Source: Acinetobacter sichuanensis
GTDB taxonomy: Bacteria > Pseudomonadota > Gammaproteobacteria > Pseudomonadales > Moraxellaceae
DNA length: 64,000 nt
Assembly (NCBI RefSeq): GCF_003024515.2
Contig: NZ_PYIX02000016.1
Coordinates: 1 to 64,000 of the forward strand
Direction: 5' to 3'
Shown here: positions 28,690 through 37,711 of the stretch, one piece after another
Position numbering within the stretch: the stretch's first letter is position 1
How the letters are laid out: each line of letters opens with the position of its first letter
The notes under the pieces: generated by a model
What the model was told of the DNA's origin: nothing
What the model saw: the letters and a program-made list of their open reading frames with translations, nothing else
The model's database searches: none
Program-made: the position numbers and the translations under genes

Positions 28690-29456
28690 TTTTGTAGATA
28701 AAAATTGAGCATAAGCGATTCTGCAAGCTTTTCAATTTGGATTAAAAAACAACCAACATCATCTTACAAAATTTGCACAATTCCAATATTATTCAACTTA
28801 TTTGTAAAATAATTACCTAGATATGTATGTTTTTTACCCTATTAATTTTTTTATTTAGTCGAATTTTTTTGTCAGTTTTTAACATAATTTCTTTAAATAA
28901 CAACAGCTTTTAAATAAATTTTTCTAAAAAATTTCATTAAATCAAAGATTTTTTTATAACAAGTATTTGAAATACATGTTCATATTATTCCAAGATTTTA
29001 CAAAAATTGTCACTTCATGCCATTTATAGTGCTCTAGTTATCATTTTACAGGACTATTCATCTGATAAAACTTGTTATATTCTATATACAGAATTTAGTT
29101 CAACGAATTCATGCGCTGTAAGTTTCTTTTATATTTTCTTATTCTATAAGACTAGAGATCCTCCTTTATGGAGGATTTTTAGTTTCTATAAACATATTTT
29201 TTATGATTTCATTTATTTATAAAACTAGACCATTCCACTATTTTTAAACTTTAAAAGTTTGTATTTTAATCATTGTACACATTGTCGTATTTTATTTACT
29301 TAATCAGATCAGGTGTAACCAAAAGCCAAGAAAAATTTACAGCGTCACTACAGCATATCTCAGTATAGTCGGCTTATGATGTTTAAATACTTCATGTGAT
29401 TTAAATGATTTCATCATGAAATTTTCTTTTAACAACTTGAAACTAAGAGAGATATT
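28690..29456. other. Gene-poor 767-bp region
   Basis: This is a very AT-rich stretch with no convincing protein gene. A frame at 29007-29222 is hydrophobic, biased and overlaps a terminator, so it is probably not real. The only clear signal is a plus-strand terminator at 29158-29180 with no gene before it, which hints at a short untranslated transcript. The right end contains the ribosome binding site (AGAGAGAT) of the next gene. Confidence 0.5.
29158..29180 (+). terminator. Orphan rho-independent terminator
   Basis: ATCCTCC pairs with GGAGGAT around TTTAT and runs into five T residues. No coding gene lies upstream on this strand; the nearest is the dodecin gene, which points away. It may end a small RNA. 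Confidence 0.6.
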
Positions 29457-29693
29457 ATGACTGATACAAACCAAACTCCTGATCTTTATTCCCATGATTC
29501 AACTCTAAAAGATTCAACTCCAACAGAAGCACAAAAAGACAAGAAATCACGTTTTTCTCCGACTGTAAAAGGTGTCTTGATTGGTGCAGTTGCAGGCAGT
29601 ATTTTGCCAATTTTTGGAACTTTTAGTGGTGCCTTGGTTGGAGGAATTGCAGGAAAAGTATATGAAAAGAAATATTGTACTCAAACAACCTAA
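29457..29693 (+). CDS. Small glycine-zipper membrane protein
   Basis: This 78-residue protein has a polar N-terminal half (residues 1-40, rich in Thr, Ser and Lys). A hydrophobic glycine-rich stretch follows: GVLIGAVAGSILPIFGTFSG, then ALVGGIAGKVYEKKY. It resembles glycine-zipper proteins that insert in membranes. There is no signal peptide. A good ribosome binding site (AGAGAGAT) precedes the ATG. The role is unknown. Confidence 0.65.
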   Translation: MTDTNQTPDLYSHDSTLKDSTPTEAQKDKKSRFSPTVKGVLIGAVAGSILPIFGTFSGALVGGIAGKVYEKKYCTQTT

Positions 29694-29747
29694 ATATGAC
29701 CTTTAACTAACTCAATATAGCCCCTCTCATGCTGTTAAACACGTCAC

Positions 29748-29777
29748 CATCCCTTATTTTGTATAAAATAAGGGATG
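29748..29777. repeat. Perfect 13-bp inverted repeat with 4-base loop, flanked by TCAC direct repeats
   Basis: CATCCCTTATTTT and AAAATAAGGGATG form a perfect stem around GTAT. TCAC occurs immediately on both sides (29744-29747 and 29778-29781). No T run follows, so it is unlike the other terminators here, although it could still end transcription of the preceding small gene. Confidence 0.55.
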
Positions 29778-29952
29778 TCACTGATATGCCAACCAGACTC
29801 AAACGCTTGTTTATTGTAATAAAGATGTAATTTGTAAATTAATGCGCATGCATCTATTGAAAAATCAACTATAATTTTCTTTATTCATTCAATGGCTTGA
29901 ATGAAATTTATAAGTATTTTATTTTAAATCAAATAGTTGAATACAGAATATT

Positions 29953-31086
29953 ATGGAAAATATTACACTCTCCGTTCCATTCAATAAAGTTTATATCCTA
30001 CTATTTAGCTGTTTATGCAGTGCGTATAGCTATGCTGATCAGGAAAAAAATTCAAGCGCAGTACCGCCTGTTTATATTCCACCTCCTGCCTTAGAAACAG
30101 ATTTTAATGTTCTGGACTATATCCCTAAATTATTAGACGCTACACCCAATATTTTACCTGCTCAATCTGATGAACCTATTGTTCCTCATACTGAGTTAAC
30201 AGAAAATTCAACATGGATAGATCAAAAACAAAAAGGAATCCGCAATTGGGCTGATCGTACTGCAAACCGTATGAATAATTGGTTTGGAGAAACTGATCCT
30301 AATGACCCTGCCTCTGCAACTTTACGTATTTTGTTAGATAACCGTTGGAACGAACATGACGGTTATGAATTTAAACCTCGTATTCGAGGCAAAATAAAAT
30401 TACCTGCACTGGAAAATCGCCTCAGTGTCGTATTTGGTGATGACTCTCTAGATAATGAGATTCAAAATAATATTGCCATTACCAATGAAAACCCCAATAG
30501 TACTTCTGATAAGTCGATTGATGGTAAACGTATTCGTGATGATAACAGTTCAATTGCGTTACGTTGGTCACAGTTATCTAAGCGTTTACCTTTTGAGGTC
30601 GATGCCGATTTAGGTATTCGTTCTGGTAGTGATATTTATGCCCGTTTAAAAGCTGAAAAAGATTGGACCTTAAGCAATGACTTTTATTTTCATGCAGAGC
30701 AAATTTACCGTTATGGCATTGATAGTGAAAACTATTTACGTACCAATTTAGAGTTAACACATGCTCGTCCTAACCAAGCTTTTTTATCGAATCAGTTTTA
30801 TATTACTTATGCAGATGAGCAAGATGATGACTTAACATGGGACAACCGTACTTATCGTCAACATCAGTTTTTTAAGGGAAATCGTTTTAACTACGGTATA
30901 TATACAGGCGGTTTTTATAATGATGAACAATTACGTTTGAATAGTTGGGGACCTTTTATATCTTGGCGCCAACCCTTATGGCGTGAATGGTTTTATGTAC
31001 AAGGTGATTTAAACTATTTTAACGATCATCGTGAAGATCGAAGTCATTATCCAAGTGCCTTAGCTCGTTTAGAAGCTTTATTTTAA
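29953..31086 (+). CDS. Hypothetical outer-membrane protein
   Basis: This 377-residue protein has a signal peptide (hydrophobic core about residues 12-26, cleavage near SYADQ). A proline-rich linker follows (VPPVYIPPPALETD), then a segment with NWADRTANRMNNWFGETDPN. The long C-terminal part alternates charged and aromatic residues, as in beta-barrels, and ends RLEALF with a terminal phenylalanine. That suggests an outer-membrane barrel, but no named family is recognised. It stands alone and converges on htpG. Confidence 0.6.
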   Translation: MENITLSVPFNKVYILLFSCLCSAYSYADQEKNSSAVPPVYIPPPALETDFNVLDYIPKLLDATPNILPAQSDEPIVPHTELTENSTWIDQKQKGIRNWADRTANRMNNWFGETDPNDPASATLRILLDNRWNEHDGYEFKPRIRGKIKLPALENRLSVVFGDDSLDNEIQNNIAITNENPNSTSDKSIDGKRIRDDNSSIALRWSQLSKRLPFEVDADLGIRSGSDIYARLKAEKDWTLSNDFYFHAEQIYRYGIDSENYLRTNLELTHARPNQAFLSNQFYITYADEQDDDLTWDNRTYRQHQFFKGNRFNYGIYTGGFYNDEQLRLNSWGPFISWRQPLWREWFYVQGDLNYFNDHREDRSHYPSALARLEALF

Positions 31087-31110
31087 TATGAATATTCACT
31101 GCATTTAAAT

Positions 31111-31138
31111 AAAAAAAGCCTATCTCTACGATAGGCTC
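31111..31138. terminator. Terminator between outer-membrane candidate and htpG
   Basis: AGCCTATC pairs perfectly with GATAGGCT around TCTAC. On the minus strand it is followed by seven T residues, so it primarily ends htpG. Confidence 0.82.
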
Positions 31139-31157
31139 TCTTCCAACATTTTACGAC

Positions 31158-33077
31158 TTATTTCAATAATAAACTGTTAATACGTTTGATATATTCAGCA
31201 GGATCATCTGGTAAACCACCTTCTGCAATCACTGCCTGATCAAAGATGACATTCGCCAAATCATCAAACTGCGCAGAGCCTTCGAGTTTTTTCACCAATG
31301 GATGTTCAGGATTAATTTCAAGAATCGGCTTAGACTCAGGAACTGCCTGCCCTGCCTGTTTCAGCATACGCACCAATTGCGGAGAAAGTTCACCATCACC
31401 CGTCACCAAACATGCAGGCGAGTCCACCAAACGTGTTGTTACACGTACTTCTTTGGTTTTGGCTTTGAGTGAATCAGACAGCTTTTCAACCACAGGCTTA
31501 AACTGCTCAGCAGCCGCTTCAAGCGCTTTCTTCTCTTCGGCATCCTGTAAATCGCCTAAGTCAACTGCACCTTTAGCCACGTTTTGCATTGGTGTGCCAT
31601 CGAATTCATTAACGAACTCCATTGCCCACTCATCAACACGATCCGCCATTAACAATACTTCAATGTCTTTTTTACGGAACAATTCAAGTTGTGGTGAGTT
31701 TTTCGCAGCAGCCAGACTGTCCGCAGTCACGTAGTAAATGGCTTTTTGCCCTTCTTTCATACGTGCTTTATAAGCTTCGAGTGAGGTTGAAACTTCATCA
31801 TTGTTCGAGGTCGAGAAGCGTAATAATTTAAGAATACGCTCACGGTTGCCCATGTCTTCGCCCAAACCTTCTTTGATCACTGAACCAAATTCAGCATAGA
31901 AAGTTTTGAATTTCTCTTGATCTGCTGCATCTTCCGATTTAGCCAGTCCATCCAGAGTAGTCAACACACGGCGGGTATTGCCCTCACGAATGGTTTTGAC
32001 GTCACGGCTTTCTTGCAATAACTCACGACTCACGTTCAATGGCAAATCGGCGCTGTCCACCACACCTTGTACAAAGCGTAAATAGTTCGGAATCAAGTTG
32101 TCTGCATCATCCATGATAAACACACGTTTAACATAGAGTTTGATGCCTGCTTTGGCTTCACGGGTAAAGATGTTACCTGGTGCTTTAGACGGAATATAAA
32201 GCAACTGGGTATATTCAGTGCTGCCTTCCACACGGTTATGTGCCCAAGCCAATGGCGCTTCAAAGTCATGGGTTAAGTTCTTATAGAACTCAACATATTG
32301 CTCTTCAGTAATTTCAGATTTATTGCGTGTCCATAAAGCACTTGCTGAGTTAATCGCCTCCCACTCATCCGTTTTCACATACTGACCGCCTTTAGGTTCT
32401 TCACCCTCAGCGACTTCTTCTTCCTGCCATACTTCTTTTTGCATTTCGATTGGCAAGCTGATGTGATCAGAATATTTATTGATGATTTGTTTAACTTTAT
32501 AACTTTCCAGATAATCCAAAGCATCATCACGTAAATGCAGAATAATATCTGTTCCACGTGAAGCCTTATTGATCACTTCAACTTCAAAATCACCTGTACC
32601 ACCACTAATCCAGCGTACACCTTCAGCAGTATCTAAACCTGCACGACGTGATTCAACCGTAATTTTTTCAGCCACAATAAAGCCAGAATAGAAACCTACA
32701 CCAAACTGACCAATCAGTTGCGCATCAGATTTTTGATCACCTGAAAGTTTTGACATAAAGTCTTTGGTGCCTGACTTGGCAATGGTACCTAAGTTATCAA
32801 TCGCTTCCTGCTGGCTTAAACCAATACCATTGTCTGAAATGGTGATGGTTTTTGCTTCTTTGTCCAAGCTGACACGAACATGCAAATCTGGATCATTTTC
32901 ATAATATTCAGGATGATTAATCCCTTCAAAACGTAATTTATCGCATGCATCTGAGGCATTTGAGATGAGTTCACGTAAGAAAATTTCAGGGTTGGAATAG
33001 AGAGAATGCGTCACCAGATGTAAAAGTTGGGCAACTTCTGCCTGAAAACTATGCTTTTGTGCGCTTTGCTCGCTCAT
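31158..33077 (-). CDS. htpG: Molecular chaperone HtpG (bacterial Hsp90)
   Basis: This is the cytosolic ATP-dependent chaperone dimer. The 639 residues show the N-terminal GHKL ATPase ([46 protein letters not shown]), the middle domain with [20 protein letters not shown] (split by its catalytic arginine region), and the C-terminal dimerisation domain. It starts at an ATG with AAGGAG upstream. It is of normal length and complete. The window encodes a second, unrelated protein with the same ATPase fold (the HD fusion). Confidence 0.96.
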   Translation of the reverse strand: MSEQSAQKHSFQAEVAQLLHLVTHSLYSNPEIFLRELISNASDACDKLRFEGINHPEYYENDPDLHVRVSLDKEAKTITISDNGIGLSQQEAIDNLGTIAKSGTKDFMSKLSGDQKSDAQLIGQFGVGFYSGFIVAEKITVESRRAGLDTAEGVRWISGGTGDFEVEVINKASRGTDIILHLRDDALDYLESYKVKQIINKYSDHISLPIEMQKEVWQEEEVAEGEEPKGGQYVKTDEWEAINSASALWTRNKSEITEEQYVEFYKNLTHDFEAPLAWAHNRVEGSTEYTQLLYIPSKAPGNIFTREAKAGIKLYVKRVFIMDDADNLIPNYLRFVQGVVDSADLPLNVSRELLQESRDVKTIREGNTRRVLTTLDGLAKSEDAADQEKFKTFYAEFGSVIKEGLGEDMGNRERILKLLRFSTSNNDEVSTSLEAYKARMKEGQKAIYYVTADSLAAAKNSPQLELFRKKDIEVLLMADRVDEWAMEFVNEFDGTPMQNVAKGAVDLGDLQDAEEKKALEAAAEQFKPVVEKLSDSLKAKTKEVRVTTRLVDSPACLVTGDGELSPQLVRMLKQAGQAVPESKPILEINPEHPLVKKLEGSAQFDDLANVIFDQAVIAEGGLPDDPAEYIKRINSLLLK

Positions 33078-33168
33078 AAATCACTCCTTAAATTCATAAC
33101 ACATTTTTATTGAATGCTTTAGAAATGGAGTGACTTAAGAATATTTCAATAGCAGATGTTAATTTTTT

Positions 33169-33519
33169 TTAAAAAGGACCTTGCTTATACACACGATCCA
33201 TATAGATATCGAGCTTTTGTTGACGCATTTGATAAACATCACTAAGACATTTTACATTATCTTGACACTGATCTCTCAGTTGCAACCATTTAACTTGTTG
33301 ATCTTGAATGACGCCACGTGTGCCCATAGGAACCAGTTTGCGGATAATATTATAAGTCGTTGCCATTTTGACATCGGCATCATTTAAAACTCGATGCTCA
33401 CATATTGCATGTTCTGTTTTGGTTTTCGCTGCATCACATTTAAAACTCGCAGCTTGTGTATTTGATAGTAAAAAAATACTTGCTAAATAAATGACTCCAC
33501 ATAATTTTTTATTGATCAT
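33169..33519 (-). CDS. LprI-family protein (DUF1311), exported
   Basis: About 116 residues, with a signal peptide (MINKKLCGVIYLASIFLLSN, cleavage near TQA). The mature part has the LprI/DUF1311 pattern: SFKCDAAKTKTEHAICEH, then DVKMATTYN, then QVKWLQLRDQC...CLSDVYQMRQQKL, with four conserved cysteines. LprI-type proteins are linked to lysozyme inhibition, but most are uncharacterised. I chose the second in-frame ATG (33519), because the GGAAGA signal is too close to the first one. Confidence 0.82.
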   Translation of the reverse strand: MINKKLCGVIYLASIFLLSNTQAASFKCDAAKTKTEHAICEHRVLNDADVKMATTYNIIRKLVPMGTRGVIQDQQVKWLQLRDQCQDNVKCLSDVYQMRQQKLDIYMDRVYKQGPF

Positions 33520-33630
33520 TTTAAACATTCTTCCATATCGCTAGAATTTAAGCATAAGAAATTTCATTACCGTTTTATATGCTTTTTTTGCTCTTTTTTC
33601 AGTATTTTATGCTGATACAGACTTTTAAAT

Positions 33631-33660
33631 AAAAAACCCCAGCAAATTACTGAGGTTTTT
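33631..33660 (-). terminator. Rho-independent terminator of ompW
   Basis: On the minus strand AAACCTCAG pairs with CTGGGGTTT (one wobble or mismatch), followed by a T run. It lies about 25 bp after the stop codon. Confidence 0.75.
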
Positions 33661-33685
33661 CAAATGAAATAACTTATTCTAAAAC

Positions 33686-34267
33686 TTAGAATTTATAGCT
33701 ATAACCTAATGTATACACAATTGGGTCGATGTCTAAATCGAATTTAGTTCCATCTACTAATGTAACTTCAGGGCTTAACTGTGCATAACGAGCATCAAAG
33801 AATACACCCCAATTTTTTGCATCAGCAGGTTTGAAGTTCACACCAATCTGACCTGCAAAACCAAAGTCTTCTTTAACGTCTTTTGCAACACCCGACTCAT
33901 CCCATGCAACAAATGCAGTACCACCAACACCTACATATGGCGTAAATGGTGAAGAATTTTTCAAGTTATATTTCAATGTTACTGTTGGCGGCAAATGTTT
34001 AATTTTAGCAACTTTTTCATCATTTAATAAAACATCATGCGCAATTGGAGTAGCTAACAATAATTCAGCAGAAAATGGTGTTTCACCAAAGATATATTCT
34101 ACAGATGGTGTGAACGCAAGCTCATGATCAGCTTTTACAACTGCTCCAGGTGCGATCGTTGTATCTTGTGTAGGTGAAATTAAAGAACCACCTACTTTCA
34201 CTTGCCAATCAGCAAAAGAAAGTGTTGAAATCCCCATTAATGAAATAAGTGCAATTTGTTTTAACAT
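33686..34267 (-). CDS. ompW: OmpW-family outer-membrane protein
   Basis: This 193-residue eight-stranded barrel has a signal peptide (MLKQIALISLMGISTLSFA). The family features include DWQVKVGGSLISPTQDT, LPPTVTLKYNL, SPFTPYVGVGGTAFVAWDES and the C-terminal YTLGYSYKF. OmpW proteins form narrow hydrophobic channels. In Acinetobacter they have been connected with iron uptake and colistin binding. A Fur-box-like sequence lies about 190 bp upstream, which would fit iron control. Confidence 0.9.
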   Translation of the reverse strand: MLKQIALISLMGISTLSFADWQVKVGGSLISPTQDTTIAPGAVVKADHELAFTPSVEYIFGETPFSAELLLATPIAHDVLLNDEKVAKIKHLPPTVTLKYNLKNSSPFTPYVGVGGTAFVAWDESGVAKDVKEDFGFAGQIGVNFKPADAKNWGVFFDARYAQLSPEVTLVDGTKFDLDIDPIVYTLGYSYKF

Positions 34268-34402
34268 TTTTAAAAATTCCCCAAAATAATTATATTAATT
34301 ATTAAACACATCAATTAAATTTGATGCAAGTCTCATTTTTAAATATTTTGTAATGTTATTTTTAATATATTGAAAAATATAAATATTTATTTAATCCATA
34401 TC

Positions 34403-34432
34403 AACCAAGTTGGTTTTAATCTCAACTTGGTT
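34403..34432. repeat. 10-bp perfect inverted repeat upstream of ompW
   Basis: AACCAAGTTG and CAACTTGGTT are separated by ten bases. No T run follows on either strand. It lies between the Fur-box-like site and ompW and may be a leader hairpin or an operator. Confidence 0.5.
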
Positions 34433-34459
34433 GGTCATTATATTGATTATCAAGAATAT

Positions 34460-34478
34460 GATAATGAATATCATTTTT
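34460..34478 (-). promoter_or_regulatory. Candidate Fur box upstream of ompW
   Basis: On the minus strand the 19 bases AAAAATGATATTCATTATC match the Fur consensus GATAATGATAATCATTATC at 16 positions. The site lies in the 239-bp gap between ompW and the antiporter gene, upstream of ompW. A chance match is less likely at this score, but AT-rich DNA raises the background. Confidence 0.55.
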
Positions 34479-34506
34479 ATTGCATAATAACGTTTTATTT
34501 AAAACT

Positions 34507-35922
34507 TTATAATACCATTGCAGCGATCCAACCAAAAATCATTAATGGAATATTAAAGTGAATAAAGGTTGGAACAACCGTATCCCAAATATGATCATGT
34601 TGACCATCTACACCTAAACCTGCTGTAGGACCTAAGGTCGAATCTGATGCTGGAGAACCTGCATCACCTAATGCAGCCGCGGTTCCAATTAAAGCAACGG
34701 TTGCCAGTGGTGAAAAACCAAATTGCACACAAAGTGGTACATAAATAACAGCAAGCACAGGCACACTAGAGAAAGATGAACCAATCCCAATGGTCACAAA
34801 TAAACCAATGAAGAGCATTAAAAATGCGGCTAAAGCACGATTATCACCAATGATATGTACAACACCATTGACTAAACTATTAATATCGCCTGTATGCGTC
34901 ATAACAGAGGCAAAGCCTGCGGCAGAAATCATAATGAAGCCAACCAATGCCATCATACGCATCCCCTGTACAAAGACATCATCAGCATCTTGCCATTTAA
35001 AAATACCAGATGCTGAAAGCACAGCAAAACCGACCAATCCACCTAAAATCATTGAACCCGAATAGATTTGCGCAGCCAAAGTCAAACCAATTGCTAAAAC
35101 TGCCATAAAAATCGTTTTTCGTTCAACGATTGGCGTGTCTTTTGCCTCTTGTTCAAGTTCTAAGCCATCATTTTTTAACTGATCTGGGTTCACAGCACGA
35201 AGCGGTTTATCTAGGTCTATGGTTTGTACTGTTGCCACTTTATGATCAACATATTCACGCGGTTTACGATAACTAATAAAGATCGCAACCAATGTACCCA
35301 ATACCATGCCTGATAATGGAATCGCCATACCTGCTGGCATCATCCAACGCTCTACATGTAGATTATAGGCAGCTCCAATTTTGTTGATATTTCCCATTAA
35401 AATTTGTTCAAGAAAAATCGCACCAAAACCTACAGGTAAAAATGTATAAGTCCCGACCAAGCCTAATGCTAATACACATGCTGCTGCACGACGATCAAGT
35501 TTTAGGTGATTCATGACTTTTAACAGTGGCGGAACTAAGACTGGAATAAAGGCAATGTGTACAGGGATTAAATTTTGCGAAAAAATCGCAGAAATCAATA
35601 AAATAAACAATAAAAGATATTTTACTTTACGTGCTTGGCTATGTGTAGCTTCACCGCCAAGTAGTCCAATCAATTTATGAGCAAGTAAATCAGGTAAACC
35701 AGATTTAGATAAAGCCAAAGCAAAAGCACCTAAAACAGCATAAGCAAGTGCGACTTCTGCACCATCACCTAAACCTGCATTAAAGGCTTCTACAGTGTCT
35801 TTTAAACTTAAACCTGCCACCAAACCACCCACAATTGCTGAAATGACCAATGTCAAAACAACAGAAACTCGTGCCAGTGATAAGATAAACATCACGGCAA
35901 TCGCGATAACGACAGCATTCAT
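34507..35922 (-). CDS. Na+/H+ antiporter family protein (NhaC/YuiF-like)
   Basis: This 471-residue inner-membrane protein has about 11-12 transmembrane helices. It has the family segments LARVSVVLTLVISAIVGGL, FSQNLIPVHIAFIPVLVPP, and GTAAALGDAGSPASDSTLGP near the C-terminus. It is annotated in relatives as a Na+/H+ antiporter family or histidine-permease-like YuiF protein. The transported ion or solute is uncertain. It is a single gene on the minus strand. Confidence 0.85.
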   Translation of the reverse strand: MNAVVIAIAVMFILSLARVSVVLTLVISAIVGGLVAGLSLKDTVEAFNAGLGDGAEVALAYAVLGAFALALSKSGLPDLLAHKLIGLLGGEATHSQARKVKYLLLFILLISAIFSQNLIPVHIAFIPVLVPPLLKVMNHLKLDRRAAACVLALGLVGTYTFLPVGFGAIFLEQILMGNINKIGAAYNLHVERWMMPAGMAIPLSGMVLGTLVAIFISYRKPREYVDHKVATVQTIDLDKPLRAVNPDQLKNDGLELEQEAKDTPIVERKTIFMAVLAIGLTLAAQIYSGSMILGGLVGFAVLSASGIFKWQDADDVFVQGMRMMALVGFIMISAAGFASVMTHTGDINSLVNGVVHIIGDNRALAAFLMLFIGLFVTIGIGSSFSSVPVLAVIYVPLCVQFGFSPLATVALIGTAAALGDAGSPASDSTLGPTAGLGVDGQHDHIWDTVVPTFIHFNIPLMIFGWIAAMVL

Positions 35923-36051
35923 GGAGAAAAATTCAGAATTTGCGAAGACGCTATTTTAACAGATTCAACTTAGTGAGAGGCTAATTTAGTCAATAAGGTC
36001 ATCTAGCCCATCCATTTTCTCATGATGTGCCAGATGACTCAGCGATTTATA

Positions 36052-36918
36052 TTAATTTTTGTTGGCAAAGTTACGGATATATTGAGCGATTTCTTGTGGA
36101 CGACTTAAGACAGCCCAATGATTTGCATCTACCTCGACACGTTCAAACTTCTCTACCCATTTTGGCATTTCATCAATCAATTCTGGGCTAACAAACTTAT
36201 CGCGTTTTAAGACAACCGCTTGCACAGGACATACTGCATGACGTTGACGTGGTTTAAGTAATCTTGGTGCAAAGTTAGCACGATATAGTGCTATACCATG
36301 TTCACCATCTTTTGAAATATTTGAATTCAGTGGTAGACCTTTGGTTTTTTCCAGTTGGCTTAAAACGACGCCCCAACGTTCAGGATTGAAAAAATGCCAA
36401 ACGGTTGGCGCAAGCACTGGTAGTTGGAATGCAACGATATACCAAGATTTAAATAACTGTTTAAAAAATTTAGATTTTTCATGTTTAAATTGGTCACGCA
36501 TCCAAAATGCAGCATGATCTAAACATGGACCTGAAATTGTTGTATAAGATAAAATACGACCTTTAAATTTTGCTTCAGTCACAGATTCCCAAGTTTGAAT
36601 TGAACCCCAATCATGCGCAGCTAAATGAAAATTACGATCTTCGAGTAAAGCATTCACAACACATTCTAAATCTAAAGATAAGCGCGGTAATGCATAATCA
36701 CGAATACGTTTTGCCACAGAAGACTGACCTGCGCCACGTACATCGTAGGTTACAATGTAAAAATCTGTTATTAATTGTTCAATAATTGGCTCCCATACTT
36801 CCTGATTATCAGGATAGCCATGTACCAAAACTAAAGCAGGGTTTTCAGGCTTACCCCATGTTTTTGCATAAAGTTTTTGTTGGTCTTGTGTCGAAATCCA
36901 ATGAGTTTGTGCTTGCAT
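36052..36918 (-). CDS. Alpha/beta hydrolase, epoxide-hydrolase-like
   Basis: This 288-residue soluble protein has the oxyanion motif HGYPDN (residues 33-38). The nucleophile position is in AAHDWGS (Asp103), as in epoxide hydrolases and haloalkane dehalogenases rather than Ser esterases. The late histidine is in VDANHWAVLSRP. A cap domain spans about 130-215. The substrate is unknown. It diverges from the DUF4442 gene with about 110 bp between them. Confidence 0.85.
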   Translation of the reverse strand: MQAQTHWISTQDQQKLYAKTWGKPENPALVLVHGYPDNQEVWEPIIEQLITDFYIVTYDVRGAGQSSVAKRIRDYALPRLSLDLECVVNALLEDRNFHLAAHDWGSIQTWESVTEAKFKGRILSYTTISGPCLDHAAFWMRDQFKHEKSKFFKQLFKSWYIVAFQLPVLAPTVWHFFNPERWGVVLSQLEKTKGLPLNSNISKDGEHGIALYRANFAPRLLKPRQRHAVCPVQAVVLKRDKFVSPELIDEMPKWVEKFERVEVDANHWAVLSRPQEIAQYIRNFANKN

Positions 36919-37035
36919 TTAAATACCTTTTTATTTTCACATTGACTACGCAATGGCGGTCTTGGGCATTTCGATCAATGCCACATCACAATCGTTTATT
37001 TATTATGATCTAAAATATGTGAATTAGAATTGACC

Positions 37036-37524
37036 ATGATTAGCCTGATCAAGAAACTACAGACAATCCCCTTAATTTCAAAATTTTTACTTAACCATTA
37101 TTCACCTTATAAAGGCGCAGGTATTGAAATAGAAATTTTGGATCTTAAAAACTACCATATTCGTGTAAAAATGCCACTCACTTATAAAAATCAAAATGTC
37201 GTGGGTACACATTTTGGAGGTAGTTTATATTCAATGGTCGACCCTTTTTATATGCTGATTTTAATGCATCATTTAGGTGACCGTTATATCGTGTGGGATA
37301 AATCTGCCACCATTCATTTTTTACTTCCCGGGCGAGATACGGTTTATGCTGATATTCGTTTAGATCCGAGTGAAATTGAACATGTCAAAAATTTGGCAGA
37401 AAATTATACGCCTGTACATCGTAATTATATTCTCAATATTTTTGATGGTTCTGGTTCACGAATCGCCGAAGTACATAAAACAGTTTATATTCGTCGGAAA
37501 AAACCACGTCCATTTAAACGTTAA
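37036..37524 (+). CDS. DUF4442 domain protein (hotdog thioesterase-like)
   Basis: This 162-residue protein has a hotdog fold of the DUF4442/YiiD-C group: GAGIEIEILDLKNYHIRVKM, then NVVGTHFGGSLYSMVDPFYM, then WDKSATIHFLLPGRDTVYAD. Relatives are often annotated as putative thioesterases; the activity is unproven. I chose the ATG at 37036 over an in-frame TTG two codons upstream. Confidence 0.82.
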   Translation: MISLIKKLQTIPLISKFLLNHYSPYKGAGIEIEILDLKNYHIRVKMPLTYKNQNVVGTHFGGSLYSMVDPFYMLILMHHLGDRYIVWDKSATIHFLLPGRDTVYADIRLDPSEIEHVKNLAENYTPVHRNYILNIFDGSGSRIAEVHKTVYIRRKKPRPFKR

Positions 37525-37711
37525 TTTGTTAAAAATCCGAAATGAATTTCAAATATTTGTTATTCATCAATATATTTAGACTTTACTCTTCTTCACCTCA
37601 GCATTTTAAAAAGATCATTTCCCATCATTGGAAAATTTAAACCTCACACTTGGTTGTTTTTTGCTATGATGGCATATCTCATTTTCTCTCTTTTAAAGAC
37701 TTTTCAATACT

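Noticed and set aside
29007-29222. 71-residue reading frame in the gene-poor region
   Set aside because: It has hydrophobic, biased composition, no ribosome binding site, and runs through a rho-independent terminator.
34370-34561. 63-residue frame upstream of ompW
   Set aside because: It overlaps the antiporter gene end, the hairpin and the Fur-box-like site; composition suggests chance.
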